The notes below the pieces were generated by a model. That model was not told where the DNA came from. It was given only the letters and a program-made list of their open reading frames with translations, and made no database searches. The translations under genes and the position numbers were made by a program. A stretch of 64,000 nucleotides of DNA from CALMEC01 sp964628685 (GTDB lineage Bacteria; Actinomycetota; Thermoleophilia; Miltoncostaeales; Miltoncostaeaceae), in NCBI GenBank assembly GCA_964628685.1, contig CAZVNM010000002.1:124001-188000 (forward strand), written 5' to 3'. Of the stretch, positions 9,311 through 16,693 are shown in pieces; the stretch's first letter is position 1, and each line of letters opens with the position of its first letter.

Positions 9311-9530
9311 GGGCGGGCCGAAGGGCGCGGCCGCGGTCGCCGTCCAGGCGAACTCACGGGCCTGCCGTCAACGACTGCCGTGACGAACCGTCGACAGCGG
9401 TCGACCCAGCGTCGTCCCCAAGAACGCGACACCCACGGTTGCGGGCCAGGTCTGGCTGACACTGACGCAAGTTAAGTGTCAGGCACCAGGCTTGCGCGAG
9501 AGAACGTTGACAACGAAAGACCCGAGCCGG
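9311..9530. repeat. Diverged copy A of the 238-bp repeat
   Basis: Positions 9311-9412 match the first half of the downstream repeat units with scattered differences, including the AGGCGAACTCACG and CCTGCCGTCAACGACTGCCG blocks. A tail block like CAACGAAAGA-CCGAGCCGG appears at 9511-9530. The middle has been replaced by unrelated sequence holding a palindromic element at 9461-9500. It is probably an old copy of the unit that has decayed or been interrupted. Confidence 0.7.
9461..9500 (-). repeat. REP-like palindromic element, copy 1
   Basis: On the minus strand this reads CGCGCA, AGCCTGGTGCCTGACACTTA, then ACTTGCG. The core GTGCC-T-GACAC is a near-perfect short palindrome. The same arrangement, CGCGCA / CTGGTGCCTGGCAC / ACTTGCGC, occurs twice at 62.4-62.55 kb. 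Its small size, palindromic core and intergenic position resemble REP/RAYT-type elements. No transposase that would mobilise it is visible in the window. Confidence 0.6.
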
Positions 9531-9547
9531 GTGGCGTCGAGCCACAT

Positions 9548-9785
9548 AGGCGGTTGCGGGGGCGCCGAAGGGCGCCGCCGCGTTCGCCGTCCAGGCGAAC
9601 TCACGTGCCTGCCGTCAACGACTGCCGTAAGAAACCGTCGACAGAGGTCGCCTAAGAGTCATGCCGGAGAACGCCACCGTCACGGGTCCGGCGCCTGAAC
9701 CGAAGGTTCTCCGCCGCACCCTGGAACCGGGGAGGATCGCGCCCCCATCGAGGGGGCGCGACCGTCAACGAAAGATCCGAGCCGG
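9548..9785. repeat. 238-bp structured repeat, copy B
   Basis: The unit starts AGGCGGTTGCGGGGGCGCC and ends GATCCGAGCCGG. It contains several exact hairpins: GTTCGCC-GTCCA-GGCGAAC, GAACC-GAA-GGTTC, and at 9737-9761 a 10-bp stem TCGCGCCCCC / GGGGGCGCGA. The next copy starts 254 bases later. Copies B, C and D appear identical except in the segment that forms the last hairpin. No convincing coding frame is present. The function is unknown. Confidence 0.85.
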
Positions 9786-9801
9786 GGGCGTCGAGCCACA
9801 T

Positions 9802-10039
9802 AGGCGGTTGCGGGGGCGCCGAAGGGCGCCGCCGCGTTCGCCGTCCAGGCGAACTCACGTGCCTGCCGTCAACGACTGCCGTAAGAAACCGTCGACAGAG
9901 GTCGCCTAAGAGTCATGCCGGAGAACGCCACCGTCACGGGTCCGGCGCCTGAACCGAAGGTTCTCCGCCGCACCCTGGAACCGGGGAGGATCGCGCCCCC
10001 ATCACGGAGGCGCGACCGTCAACGAAAGATCCGAGCCGG
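9802..10039. repeat. 238-bp structured repeat, copy C
   Basis: This copy is identical to copy B except in the last hairpin at 9991-10015, where the loop and the inner right arm differ (TCGCGCCCCC-ATCAC-GGAGGCGCGA, one mismatch in the stem). The IS256-family element is inserted 3 bases after this unit ends. Confidence 0.85.
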
Positions 10040-10042
10040 ATC
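10035..10042. repeat. Target-site duplication, left copy
   Basis: GCCGGATC directly precedes the left inverted repeat of the IS256-family element and recurs at 11495-11502 directly after the right end. Adding the next G makes 9 matching bases, so the duplication could be counted as 8 or 9. Confidence 0.75.
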
Positions 10043-11494
10043 GGTCAAGTCGCTAGAAGTGGTGTAGATCCGCTTCCTGGGTGGCGGTGTTGTTGCCGGC
10101 CATCGGGGGGTTCGTAGGATCGTCGGTGTTCCGACCAAAGAACGCTGACGAAAGAACGAGGTGATCCCTGATGGCCGACAACCAGAGCATGAGCATGCGT
10201 GACGCTGCCTGCAAGGTCCTTGGCTTCGAGCATGTGGATGTGTTGCGCGAGAGTGTGGAGCTTGTGGTGCGGGAGGTGATGGAAGCCGAGGTCGCCCGCC
10301 TTGCGGGTGCGGAGCGCTACGAGCATTCGGATGGACGGCGGGCGTATCGCAACGGCTACCGGCATCGGGTGTGGGATACCAGGGTGGGCACGATCGAGTT
10401 GGAGATCCCCAGGGTCAGGTCGGGGTCGTATCTGCCGTCATTTCTGGAGGCGCGCAAGCGCAGCGAGAAGGCGTTGGTGGCAGTGGTGCAGGAGGCGTAT
10501 GTCAACGGCGTGTCGACGAGGAAGGTTGATCGGCTGGTCGAGCAGCTCGGGGTCATGTCGATGTCGAAGGATCAGGTCTCGAGGCTGTGTGGCCTTCTGG
10601 ATGAGCAGGTGCAGGCGTTCAGGAACAGGCCGTTGGAGGGCAACTACCCGTATGTGTGGTTGGACGCGAAGATCGAACGTGTCCGTGAACCGGGGGAGGT
10701 CAGGCAGAAGGCGGTGGTCGTCGCCTACGCCGTGCACGAGACGGGTCGGCGTGAGGTGATCGGCGTGGATGTCGGAGAAGCCGAGACCGAGGCGTTTTGG
10801 CGGGAGTTTCTGCGGTCGCTCAGGGCGAGGGGTCTTGCCGGCGTCAAACTCGTCGTGTCGGATGCGCATGTCGGGTTGAAGACCGCGATCGGCAAGGTGC
10901 TGGGAGTCAGGTGGCAGCGCTGCACCGTCCACTTCCTCAGGGACATGCATGGGCATGTCCCCAAGGCCCAGCAGCAGATGGTCGGTGCTGCGATCCGTCA
11001 GATCTTCGCCGCCCCCACCAGGCAGGATGCGTCCGGGATTCTCACCGACGTCGTCACCCGCCTCCAACAGGCGGCACCGAAGGTCGCCGAACTTCTCGAG
11101 CAGGCGGAAGAGGACCTGTTGGCGTTCATGGACTTCCCCACAGAACACCGGGCGAAGCTCAGATCCACCAACCCGTTGGAACGCGTCAACCGGGAAATCG
11201 GCAGGCGCTCAGACGTCGTCGGCATCTACCCCAACGACGCCGCGGTCATCCGCCTCGTCGCGATGATCCTGATCGAACAAAACGACGAATGGCTCATCGG
11301 CAAGCGGTACCTCAGCCAAGAATCCATCGCCGCCCTCTACACCAACGAGGACCGGCCCTACGGGCCGGGCGGCGCCGACCAGCCAGCTGTAGAAGGCAGC
11401 GCTGGCCGACGCCGCACCCACAAGGAGACGCTCCCCGCCCACTAGACACAACCCAACCGACGATCCGATCTACACCACAACATCCGACTTGACT
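10043..11494 (+). mobile_element. Complete IS256-family insertion sequence (1452 bp)
   Basis: Imperfect terminal inverted repeats of about 30 bp are visible. The left end reads GGTCAAGTCG then GTGGTGTAGATC (10043-10070). The right end, read inward on the other strand, gives AGTCAAGTCG then GTGGTGTAGATC (11494 to about 11467). The 8-bp sequence GCCGGATC flanks both sides, at 10035-10042 and 11495-11502, as a target-site duplication of the size typical for IS256. One intact transposase gene fills the element. It landed at the edge of repeat copy C. Retained target duplications and an intact gene suggest fairly recent insertion. Confidence 0.9.
10171..11445 (+). CDS. IS256-family (Mutator-type) transposase
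   Basis: This 424-residue transposase is full length for the family. The DDE catalytic residues are visible: Asp165 in YVWLDAKIERV, Asp231 in VVSDAHVGL and Glu337 in STNPLERVNREIGR. The C-H signature RWQRCTVHFLRDM between the second Asp and the Glu is also present. A strong ribosome site GAGGTGATC sits just upstream of the ATG. The gene is uninterrupted, so the element may still be active. The N-terminal helical region (residues 1-110) would bind the terminal inverted repeats. Confidence 0.96.
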   Translation: MADNQSMSMRDAACKVLGFEHVDVLRESVELVVREVMEAEVARLAGAERYEHSDGRRAYRNGYRHRVWDTRVGTIELEIPRVRSGSYLPSFLEARKRSEKALVAVVQEAYVNGVSTRKVDRLVEQLGVMSMSKDQVSRLCGLLDEQVQAFRNRPLEGNYPYVWLDAKIERVREPGEVRQKAVVVAYAVHETGRREVIGVDVGEAETEAFWREFLRSLRARGLAGVKLVVSDAHVGLKTAIGKVLGVRWQRCTVHFLRDMHGHVPKAQQQMVGAAIRQIFAAPTRQDASGILTDVVTRLQQAAPKVAELLEQAEEDLLAFMDFPTEHRAKLRSTNPLERVNREIGRRSDVVGIYPNDAAVIRLVAMILIEQNDEWLIGKRYLSQESIAALYTNEDRPYGPGGADQPAVEGSAGRRRTHKETLPAH

Positions 11495-11502
11495 GCCGGA
11501 TC
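11495..11502. repeat. Target-site duplication, right copy
   Basis: GCCGGATC immediately follows the right end of the IS256-family element and matches the 8 bases at 10035-10042. Confidence 0.75.
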
Positions 11503-11520
11503 GGTCCGAGCCGGAACTAA

Positions 11521-11758
11521 AGGCGGTTGCGGGGGCGCCGAAGGGCGCCGCCGCGTTCGCCGTCCAGGCGAACTCACGTGCCTGCCGTCAACGACTGCCG
11601 TAAGAAACCGTCGACAGAGGTCGCCTAAGAGTCATGCCGGAGAACGCCACCGTCACGGGTCCGGCGCCTGAACCGAAGGTTCTCCGCCGCACCCTGGAAC
11701 CGGGGAGGATCGCCGAACCGTCAGGGTTGCGAAACCGTCAACGAAAGATCCGAGCCGG
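11521..11758. repeat. 238-bp structured repeat, copy D
   Basis: This copy is identical to B and C over its first roughly 190 bases and its final 20 or so. The last hairpin segment (11710-11732) is replaced by CGCCGAACCGTCAGGGTTGCG. That is a different sequence which can still fold, with AACC pairing to GGTT and CGC to GCG. Before the IS arrived, copy D would have followed copy C after a short spacer. It ends 3 bases before the stop codon of the next gene. Confidence 0.85.
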
Positions 11759-11760
11759 AG

Positions 11761-12876
11761 TCAGGTGTTGGAGTAGAGCGTCCCGTCCAGCACCATCCAC
11801 TGGGTGGCGGGCGTGTAGGTCTGTCCCGCGTCGGGCATCCAGGCGCCCATCGCGGTCCGGCGGCTGACCGTGCCGTCATCGAAGGTGAGGGTCACCTGGC
11901 CGGTCTGGGTGAACTCGTACGTGCCCCGCTTGTCCGGCGCCACGGCACCGAAGTACGAGTCGAAGCCGCTTCCCATCGTGAGGCCGCTCAGGACGAAGCG
12001 GCCGTCGGCCGACATCGCGAGCCAGGTGGTCGAGACGACCTGGTTGGGGAAGAGGCCGTAGACGAAGATGTTCTTGAGCGTCAGGTCGTACCGGGCGCCC
12101 TTCGGGACCAGCGGGTTCTCCACGAACGTCGTGGTGCCGGCGGTCAGCACGGTGCCGCCCTTCTCGGCGGTGCCGATCGTGATCGGCTGTCCGTCGACGG
12201 TGAGGCTCTTGGCCGAGGCGTCGTACGCGTACGGCACGCACCCCTCGGTGCCGCTGCGGTTCGGGTCGAGCGTCCCGGTCTTGGCCGCACAGGTCGGGGT
12301 GCCGCCCTTCGGCATGCCCCAGTGCGCCCAGCCGCCACCGAGGAAGACGATGGTGTCGTAGGAGGGCTGGATGAGGCCGCTCACCCCGGGGTTGAAGTGG
12401 GTGAAGATGCGTCCCGCGAACGGGTCGGTCACGACCGGCGGTGTCGGGGTCACGGTCGCCGGCCGGCGCAGGACGACCCGGGCGGTCGCGCCACGGAAGC
12501 CCCGCGCGGTCGCCGTGATGCGGACGGGTGTGCGGAGCGCCGTCGCACGGCGGGGCGTCACCCGGACGGCGACGGTGCGTCGGCCGCGCGCCGGCACGGT
12601 CGCGATGCGGATCTGGCGGGTCGAGAGCCGGTGGGCCGCCGTCGGGGCGGCGATCCGGACGACCACGGCGCGGGCGGGACGGGTCGACCGGTTGGCGATC
12701 GTCACCCGCACCAGCGAGGCGCGTCCAGGGGCGGGCGTCCCGACGACCTTCGTGGTCACGGTGAGCGTCGGCTTCTTGGTGACGGTCGCCGCCGGTGCAT
12801 CGGTCGCGGCCGCCCCGGCGATGGCGGCGGCACCGGCGAGGATCAGGGATGTGGTGCGGAGGCGTGTGATGGTCAT
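11761..12876 (-). CDS. Secreted protein of unknown function
   Basis: I place the start at ATG 12876 (MTITRLR) because GAAGGA lies about 10 bases upstream. In-frame starts further up have no ribosome site. That gives 371 residues. Residues 1-30 are a signal peptide ending in an Ala-rich stretch. A beta-rich, Arg/Thr/Val-rich region (about 35-155) resembles CARDB/Ig-type domains (TVTTKVVGTPAPGRASLVRV). The C-terminal half (about 165-371) has WAHWGMPKGGTP and a late GTYEFT...VTLTFDDG block. I do not recognise this half. The gene lies 62 bases downstream of lgt on the same strand. Confidence 0.75.
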   Translation of the reverse strand: MTITRLRTTSLILAGAAAIAGAAATDAPAATVTKKPTLTVTTKVVGTPAPGRASLVRVTIANRSTRPARAVVVRIAAPTAAHRLSTRQIRIATVPARGRRTVAVRVTPRRATALRTPVRITATARGFRGATARVVLRRPATVTPTPPVVTDPFAGRIFTHFNPGVSGLIQPSYDTIVFLGGGWAHWGMPKGGTPTCAAKTGTLDPNRSGTEGCVPYAYDASAKSLTVDGQPITIGTAEKGGTVLTAGTTTFVENPLVPKGARYDLTLKNIFVYGLFPNQVVSTTWLAMSADGRFVLSGLTMGSGFDSYFGAVAPDKRGTYEFTQTGQVTLTFDDGTVSRRTAMGAWMPDAGQTYTPATQWMVLDGTLYSNT

Positions 12877-12938
12877 CGTGCTGCGGTCCTTCATGGGTGG
12901 GTGGCGTTGTGGTGGATACGGTGCGGGGGCGTCTCGGG

Positions 12939-13874
12939 TCACATCGATCCGGGCACAGGGCTCCGTGCGGTCGGGATGGCGCCCGACATCGCGACGGTGC
13001 CGACCGGCATCGTCGCGCTCGACACGGCGACGGCCGGACCGGCATGCGCCGCGTGCGCGTCGTCGGTGTGCTGGTGGGGCGGATGCATCAGGGCGGGTGC
13101 GAGCCCCACGACGAGCGCGACCCAGACCGCAGCCGCGGCGGGCCGCACATCGGCCCCGTCACGCGTCGCGATCAGGATCACCACGCCCACCACGAGGATG
13201 ACGATCGAGACGATCTGCGGCAGGGTGAGGCCGAGCGCCACCGCGTCGTTTCGACGCACGAACTCGATGAGGAAGCGCTCCACCGACTGCAGCACGCACC
13301 ACAGGCCGAAGAGCTGCCAGCCGTTTCGCAGCCGTTTGCGCAGCACCCACAGCACCGCGAAGACGGCGAGCATCGCGAGGGTCTCGTAGACCGGTGTGGG
13401 GTGCACCCTCTCGGTGGTGGGCACGGTGCCGTTGGGGTAGCTCATCGCCCAGGGGAGCGACGACGGGCCGCCGTAGTCGCCGTCGCCCGCCAGCTGACAG
13501 CCGATCCGGCCGATGGCGTATCCCAGCGCGAGCGCCGGGCCGGCGGCGTTGGCCGCGAGTCCCAGCGGCACCTTCCGGGCGAGCGCCACGGCGATCACAC
13601 CGATGGCGCCGCCGATCACGCCGCCGTACCAGACGAGACCGGTCCCCGAGAGGAGCGGTCCCTCGAAGTCGTGTTGGATCAGGTAGTCGAGGCGCGCGCC
13701 GATGAAGCCGCCGATACCGGCTCCCAGGAGGAGCTCCCAGCCGACCGCCGGGTCGTGATCGCGCTCGGCCAGGAACCGCGACGTCACCCAGCCCGCCGCC
13801 AGCAGGGCGAGCGCGGCCATCAGCCCGAAGCTGTGGAGGGTGAACGGTCCGATGGTGAAGAGCTCGGGTTTCAA
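12939..13874 (-). CDS. lgt: Prolipoprotein diacylglyceryl transferase Lgt
   Basis: Lgt transfers diacylglycerol from phosphatidylglycerol to the lipobox cysteine of prolipoproteins in the cytoplasmic membrane. I start at TTG 13874 (LKPELFTIGPFTLHSFGLM), which fits the usual Lgt N-terminus. The frame is open upstream, but that part is Arg/Pro-rich and not Lgt-like. Signatures seen are GGVIGGAIG, GRIGCQLAGDGDYG and HPTPVYETL (the HPTQLYE-type motif), with about seven membrane segments. A His-rich tail (HPPHQHTDDAHAAHAG) is unusual and could bind metal. Predicted lipoproteins that need Lgt include ZnuA, the cytochrome at 22.25 kb and EfeO. Confidence 0.93.
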   Translation of the reverse strand: MKPELFTIGPFTLHSFGLMAALALLAAGWVTSRFLAERDHDPAVGWELLLGAGIGGFIGARLDYLIQHDFEGPLLSGTGLVWYGGVIGGAIGVIAVALARKVPLGLAANAAGPALALGYAIGRIGCQLAGDGDYGGPSSLPWAMSYPNGTVPTTERVHPTPVYETLAMLAVFAVLWVLRKRLRNGWQLFGLWCVLQSVERFLIEFVRRNDAVALGLTLPQIVSIVILVVGVVILIATRDGADVRPAAAAVWVALVVGLAPALMHPPHQHTDDAHAAHAGPAVAVSSATMPVGTVAMSGAIPTARSPVPGSM

Positions 13875-14149
13875 GCGGTCGCTCCGGGTCGTGACGGCGG
13901 TGCGCGATCGGGTGGGGCGTCCGATCGGCCCGACAAGGGTAGTGATCGGCGGCGGCCACGACGCGGGCCGCCGGTCCGTGATCGACGGCGGTGCACCGAC
14001 TCCGGGGACGATCGTCCCCGGGACGAGATCGCGCGGACGCGCGCGGCGCACGGATCCGCCCGCGCCGTGCCGCGGGTGCGAGACTTGCGCCCACGGTCCG
14101 GCCCGGCCGTGTGGTTCGGGGTGGACACCGGGCGGGAGACGGGGGTGAC

Positions 14150-14704
14150 GTGAGCGCGCGCCATGCGGTGACCGAACATTTCGGCGGGTTCGACCACGAC
14201 GGCTTCTGGGACGACTGCGACTACTCCCGGGAGCACTACACGGAGCCGTCCCCGAGCGACGACCTCGTGGCCGAGATCGAGGCCGAACTCGGCGTCCGGC
14301 TCCCGGCCGCGTGGGTCGAGCTCGCCCGGGTGCGAAACGGCGGCATGGTGCTCCGGCCGTGCTTCCCGATGGACGAGCCCACCGGGTGGGCGCCCGACCA
14401 CATCGCGATCACCGGCATCTACGCGATCGGCCGCACCGCCGAGTGGTCGGTGTGCGGTCCGCTGGGCTCGCGCTTCATGGAGAAGGAGTGGGGCTACCCG
14501 CCGATCGGGGTCGGGTTCGCCGACACGCCAACCGCCGGGCACCAGCAGCTCATGCTCGATTACCGGGAGTGCGGCCCGGATGGCGAGCCGTCGGTCGTGT
14601 ACGTCGATCAGGAGGACGACCACCGGATCACGTTCGTCGCGCGAGACTTCGCGACGTTCATCCGCGGGCTGGTGGACGAATCGTTCTACGACCGCGACGG
14701 GTGA
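14150..14704 (+). CDS. SMI1/KNR4 (SUKH) family protein
   Basis: This 184-residue protein starts at GTG 14150 after a GGGAG-rich leader. The region EIEAELGVRLPAAWVELARVRNGG followed by GIYAIGR and FMEKEWGYPPIGVGFADTP is the SUKH/SMI1-KNR4 pattern, including the W-G-YPP-GxGF block. In bacteria this superfamily often supplies immunity proteins against polymorphic or contact-dependent toxins, but it also has housekeeping members. No toxin or secretion gene lies beside it. The neighbours are lgt (divergent) and znuA (convergent), so an immunity role is only a family-based possibility. Confidence 0.75.
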   Translation: MSARHAVTEHFGGFDHDGFWDDCDYSREHYTEPSPSDDLVAEIEAELGVRLPAAWVELARVRNGGMVLRPCFPMDEPTGWAPDHIAITGIYAIGRTAEWSVCGPLGSRFMEKEWGYPPIGVGFADTPTAGHQQLMLDYRECGPDGEPSVVYVDQEDDHRITFVARDFATFIRGLVDESFYDRDG

Positions 14705-14753
14705 CCGATCCCCGCACGATGTGCGTGGTCGCCGTGGCACCGACGCGGCCGCG

Positions 14754-15683
14754 TCAGCGCGTCGCCATCGCGTCGACCATCGCCGACACGTTGTGGCGCA
14801 TCATCCGCACGTACGTGTCGCCCGGGCTTCCTGCGGGGCCGAGCGAGTCCGCGTAGAGGGCCGGCCCCACCGTCACACCCGCCTCGCGGGCCAGCGCCGT
14901 GGCGAGCGCCGGGTCGATCGCCGCCTCCGGGAACACCACGTGCACACCCTCGCGGCGGATCGCGGCCGCCAGCGCCGACATCTCCTTGGCACTGGGCTCG
15001 GCATGGGTCGCGAGCGACGGCAGGATCGTCCCGACGACGGTGATCCCGTAGTGGTCGGTCAGGTGTCCGAAGGCCCCGTGGTCGGTGACGATCCTGCGTC
15101 GATCCCGTGGCACGGTGTCCACCATCGCGCGCAGCTCGGTGTCGAGCGCGGTCAGCCGCGCGGTGTATCGGTCGGCCGCGTCGCGATAGGCCGCCGTGCC
15201 GCCCGGGTCGGCCGCGGCCAGGGCATCCGCGATGTTCCGGACCATGCGCTTTGCGTTCTCGGGATCCATCCAGACGTGCGGGTCGCCGGCCGCGTGGTCG
15301 TGCCCGTCACCCGCGTGGTGCCCGTCCTCCACCGCGCGCGGCGTGATGCCCACGCTCGCGTCCACCACCGTCGCCCGCGTCCCCGTGCTCGTGACGAGGT
15401 CGTCCACCCAGTCGTCCAGCCCCAGCCCGTTCTTGATCACCAGGTCGGCCTTCGCGACCCGTTTCGCGTCGTCGGGTGTGGGTTCGAAGTCGTGGGCGTC
15501 GGCGTTGGGCGCCAGGAGCTGCACGACATCGGCGCGGTCGCCGGCGACGTTGCGCGCGAAGTCGGCCAGCTGAGTCGTGGTGACGACGACGGTCGGGCGT
15601 TCGGACGATCCCCCGGACGAACCACCGCATGCGGCGACCAGGAGGGCGACGGCGAGGACCCCGAGGAGGGGGAGACGTGTCAT
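14754..15683 (-). CDS. znuA: Zinc ABC transporter substrate-binding lipoprotein
   Basis: This 309-residue cluster A-I (ZnuA/TroA-type) binding protein captures Zn(II), less likely Mn(II), outside the membrane and hands it to the ABC permease. The lipobox is LLVAACGG (Cys19). TTTQLADFARNVAGDRADV is the family opening. A His-rich loop (DGHHAGDGHDHAAGDPHVWMD) precedes HVWMD, as in zinc-specific members. Further ligands are likely in IVTDHGAFGHLTDHYG and the late VFPEAAID block. A perfect Fur/Zur-type palindrome sits 22 bases upstream of the start. The matching permease and ATPase genes are 4 kb away, at 19.5-22.2 kb. Confidence 0.93.
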   Translation of the reverse strand: MTRLPLLGVLAVALLVAACGGSSGGSSERPTVVVTTTQLADFARNVAGDRADVVQLLAPNADAHDFEPTPDDAKRVAKADLVIKNGLGLDDWVDDLVTSTGTRATVVDASVGITPRAVEDGHHAGDGHDHAAGDPHVWMDPENAKRMVRNIADALAAADPGGTAAYRDAADRYTARLTALDTELRAMVDTVPRDRRRIVTDHGAFGHLTDHYGITVVGTILPSLATHAEPSAKEMSALAAAIRREGVHVVFPEAAIDPALATALAREAGVTVGPALYADSLGPAGSPGDTYVRMMRHNVSAMVDAMATR

Positions 15684-15704
15684 GCGCGGCAGTATGCCGC
15701 TACA

Positions 15705-15719
15705 TGAGAATCATTGTCA
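15705..15719. promoter_or_regulatory. Zur box upstream of znuA
   Basis: TGAGAATCATTGTCA is a 7-1-7 inverted repeat matching the Fur-family consensus TGANAATNATTNTCA. Its position 22-36 bases before the znuA ATG and the nearby zur gene at 19145 point to zinc-dependent repression by Zur. Confidence 0.85.
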
Positions 15720-15765
15720 AGTATGATCGCGTCTCAGGTTCGGGCGTGGCTGCCGCCGCGGGACG

Positions 15766-16638
15766 TCAGGCGCCCGGTTCGTCCCCGGGATCGTGGTCGA
15801 ACCCGTCGAGGCTGTGACGGACCGGCAGGGTCATCGCCGGTGTCTGCCACGCGTGGTCGCGTCCGGGCAGGCCGCGGGCGATCCCGACTCCGCCGTCGAC
15901 GACCCACACCACCCCGGTGACGAAGCTCGCCTCGTCGCTCGCCAGGAACGCGTAGACGTTGGCCATCTCCTCCACGGTGGCGCGTCGCCCGGTCAGCGTC
16001 GATTCGACGATCGTCCGCGCGGCCTCCTCGGTGTGGGGGCCCGCCTCGGGCCGGGTCTGGCCGGTGTCGGTCGGGCCCGGCACCACCACCACGGCGCGCA
16101 CCTGGTCGGGGGCCGACTCGGCGGCGATCCCGAGGGTGAACGACGTCACGAACCCCTTGGTCGCCCCGTAGATCGCCATGTTGGGGATGCCGGTCTCGCC
16201 GGCCGTGCTGCCGGCGCTCAGCACCACGCCGCGGGTCGCTCGCAGCGCGGGCAGCGCCGCCCGTGTCATGAGGACGACGGACCGGGCGTTCGCCCGAAGC
16301 AGCCGATCGAGTTCGGACACCGGCATCTCGTCGGCACGACACATCCGGTCCGCCTCGGTCGCGGCGTTGTTGACCAGGATGTCCAGCCGGCCGAACGCAT
16401 CGGTGGCGGCGGCGACGGCCCGTTCGCCCGTGCCCTCCTCACCGACGTCACCCGCAACGGCGATCGCGCGTGGACCGAGCCCGCTCGCCGCCGCCGCGAC
16501 CTCGTCGATCGGATCGTCCTCGAGGCCGACCACGACGACGTGGGCGCCCTCCTGCGCAAACCGCAGGCAGACGGCCTCGCCGATCCCGGCGCCACCGCCC
16601 GTGACGATCGCGACCCGTCCCTCCAACCGTCCGGCCAT
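15766..16638 (-). CDS. SDR-family oxidoreductase
   Basis: The start is ATG 16638, which has an ideal AGGAGG five bases upstream. An in-frame ATG seven codons earlier lacks one. The 290-residue protein has the classical SDR layout: VAIVTGGGAGIGEAV (cofactor binding), NNAATEAD, the catalytic Tyr-Lys in IYGATKGF, and a C-terminal VTGVVWVVDGG block typical of FabG-like enzymes. An extra 30-residue tail follows. It lies 55 bases after a CoA-ligase gene on the same strand, which itself overlaps an LLM oxidoreductase gene, so the three probably form an operon acting on a common, unidentified substrate. Confidence 0.9.
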   Translation of the reverse strand: MAGRLEGRVAIVTGGGAGIGEAVCLRFAQEGAHVVVVGLEDDPIDEVAAAASGLGPRAIAVAGDVGEEGTGERAVAAATDAFGRLDILVNNAATEADRMCRADEMPVSELDRLLRANARSVVLMTRAALPALRATRGVVLSAGSTAGETGIPNMAIYGATKGFVTSFTLGIAAESAPDQVRAVVVVPGPTDTGQTRPEAGPHTEEAARTIVESTLTGRRATVEEMANVYAFLASDEASFVTGVVWVVDGGVGIARGLPGRDHAWQTPAMTLPVRHSLDGFDHDPGDEPGA

Positions 16639-16693
16639 CGTGTCCTCCTGCTCGGTCACGGAAGAGGGTGCCCGTGCACCGGTGGCTCAAACG

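Noticed and set aside
9661..9909. Small ORF MPENATVTGPAPEPKVL... repeated in each 238-bp unit
   Set aside because: It recurs only because the DNA is near-identical; there is no ribosome site, its end differs in each copy, and composition is Arg/Pro-rich like a non-coding frame.
9311..11758. Possible CRISPR array
   Set aside because: The repeating unit is 238 bases with only three near-identical copies and no short repeat-spacer pattern; no cas genes lie nearby.
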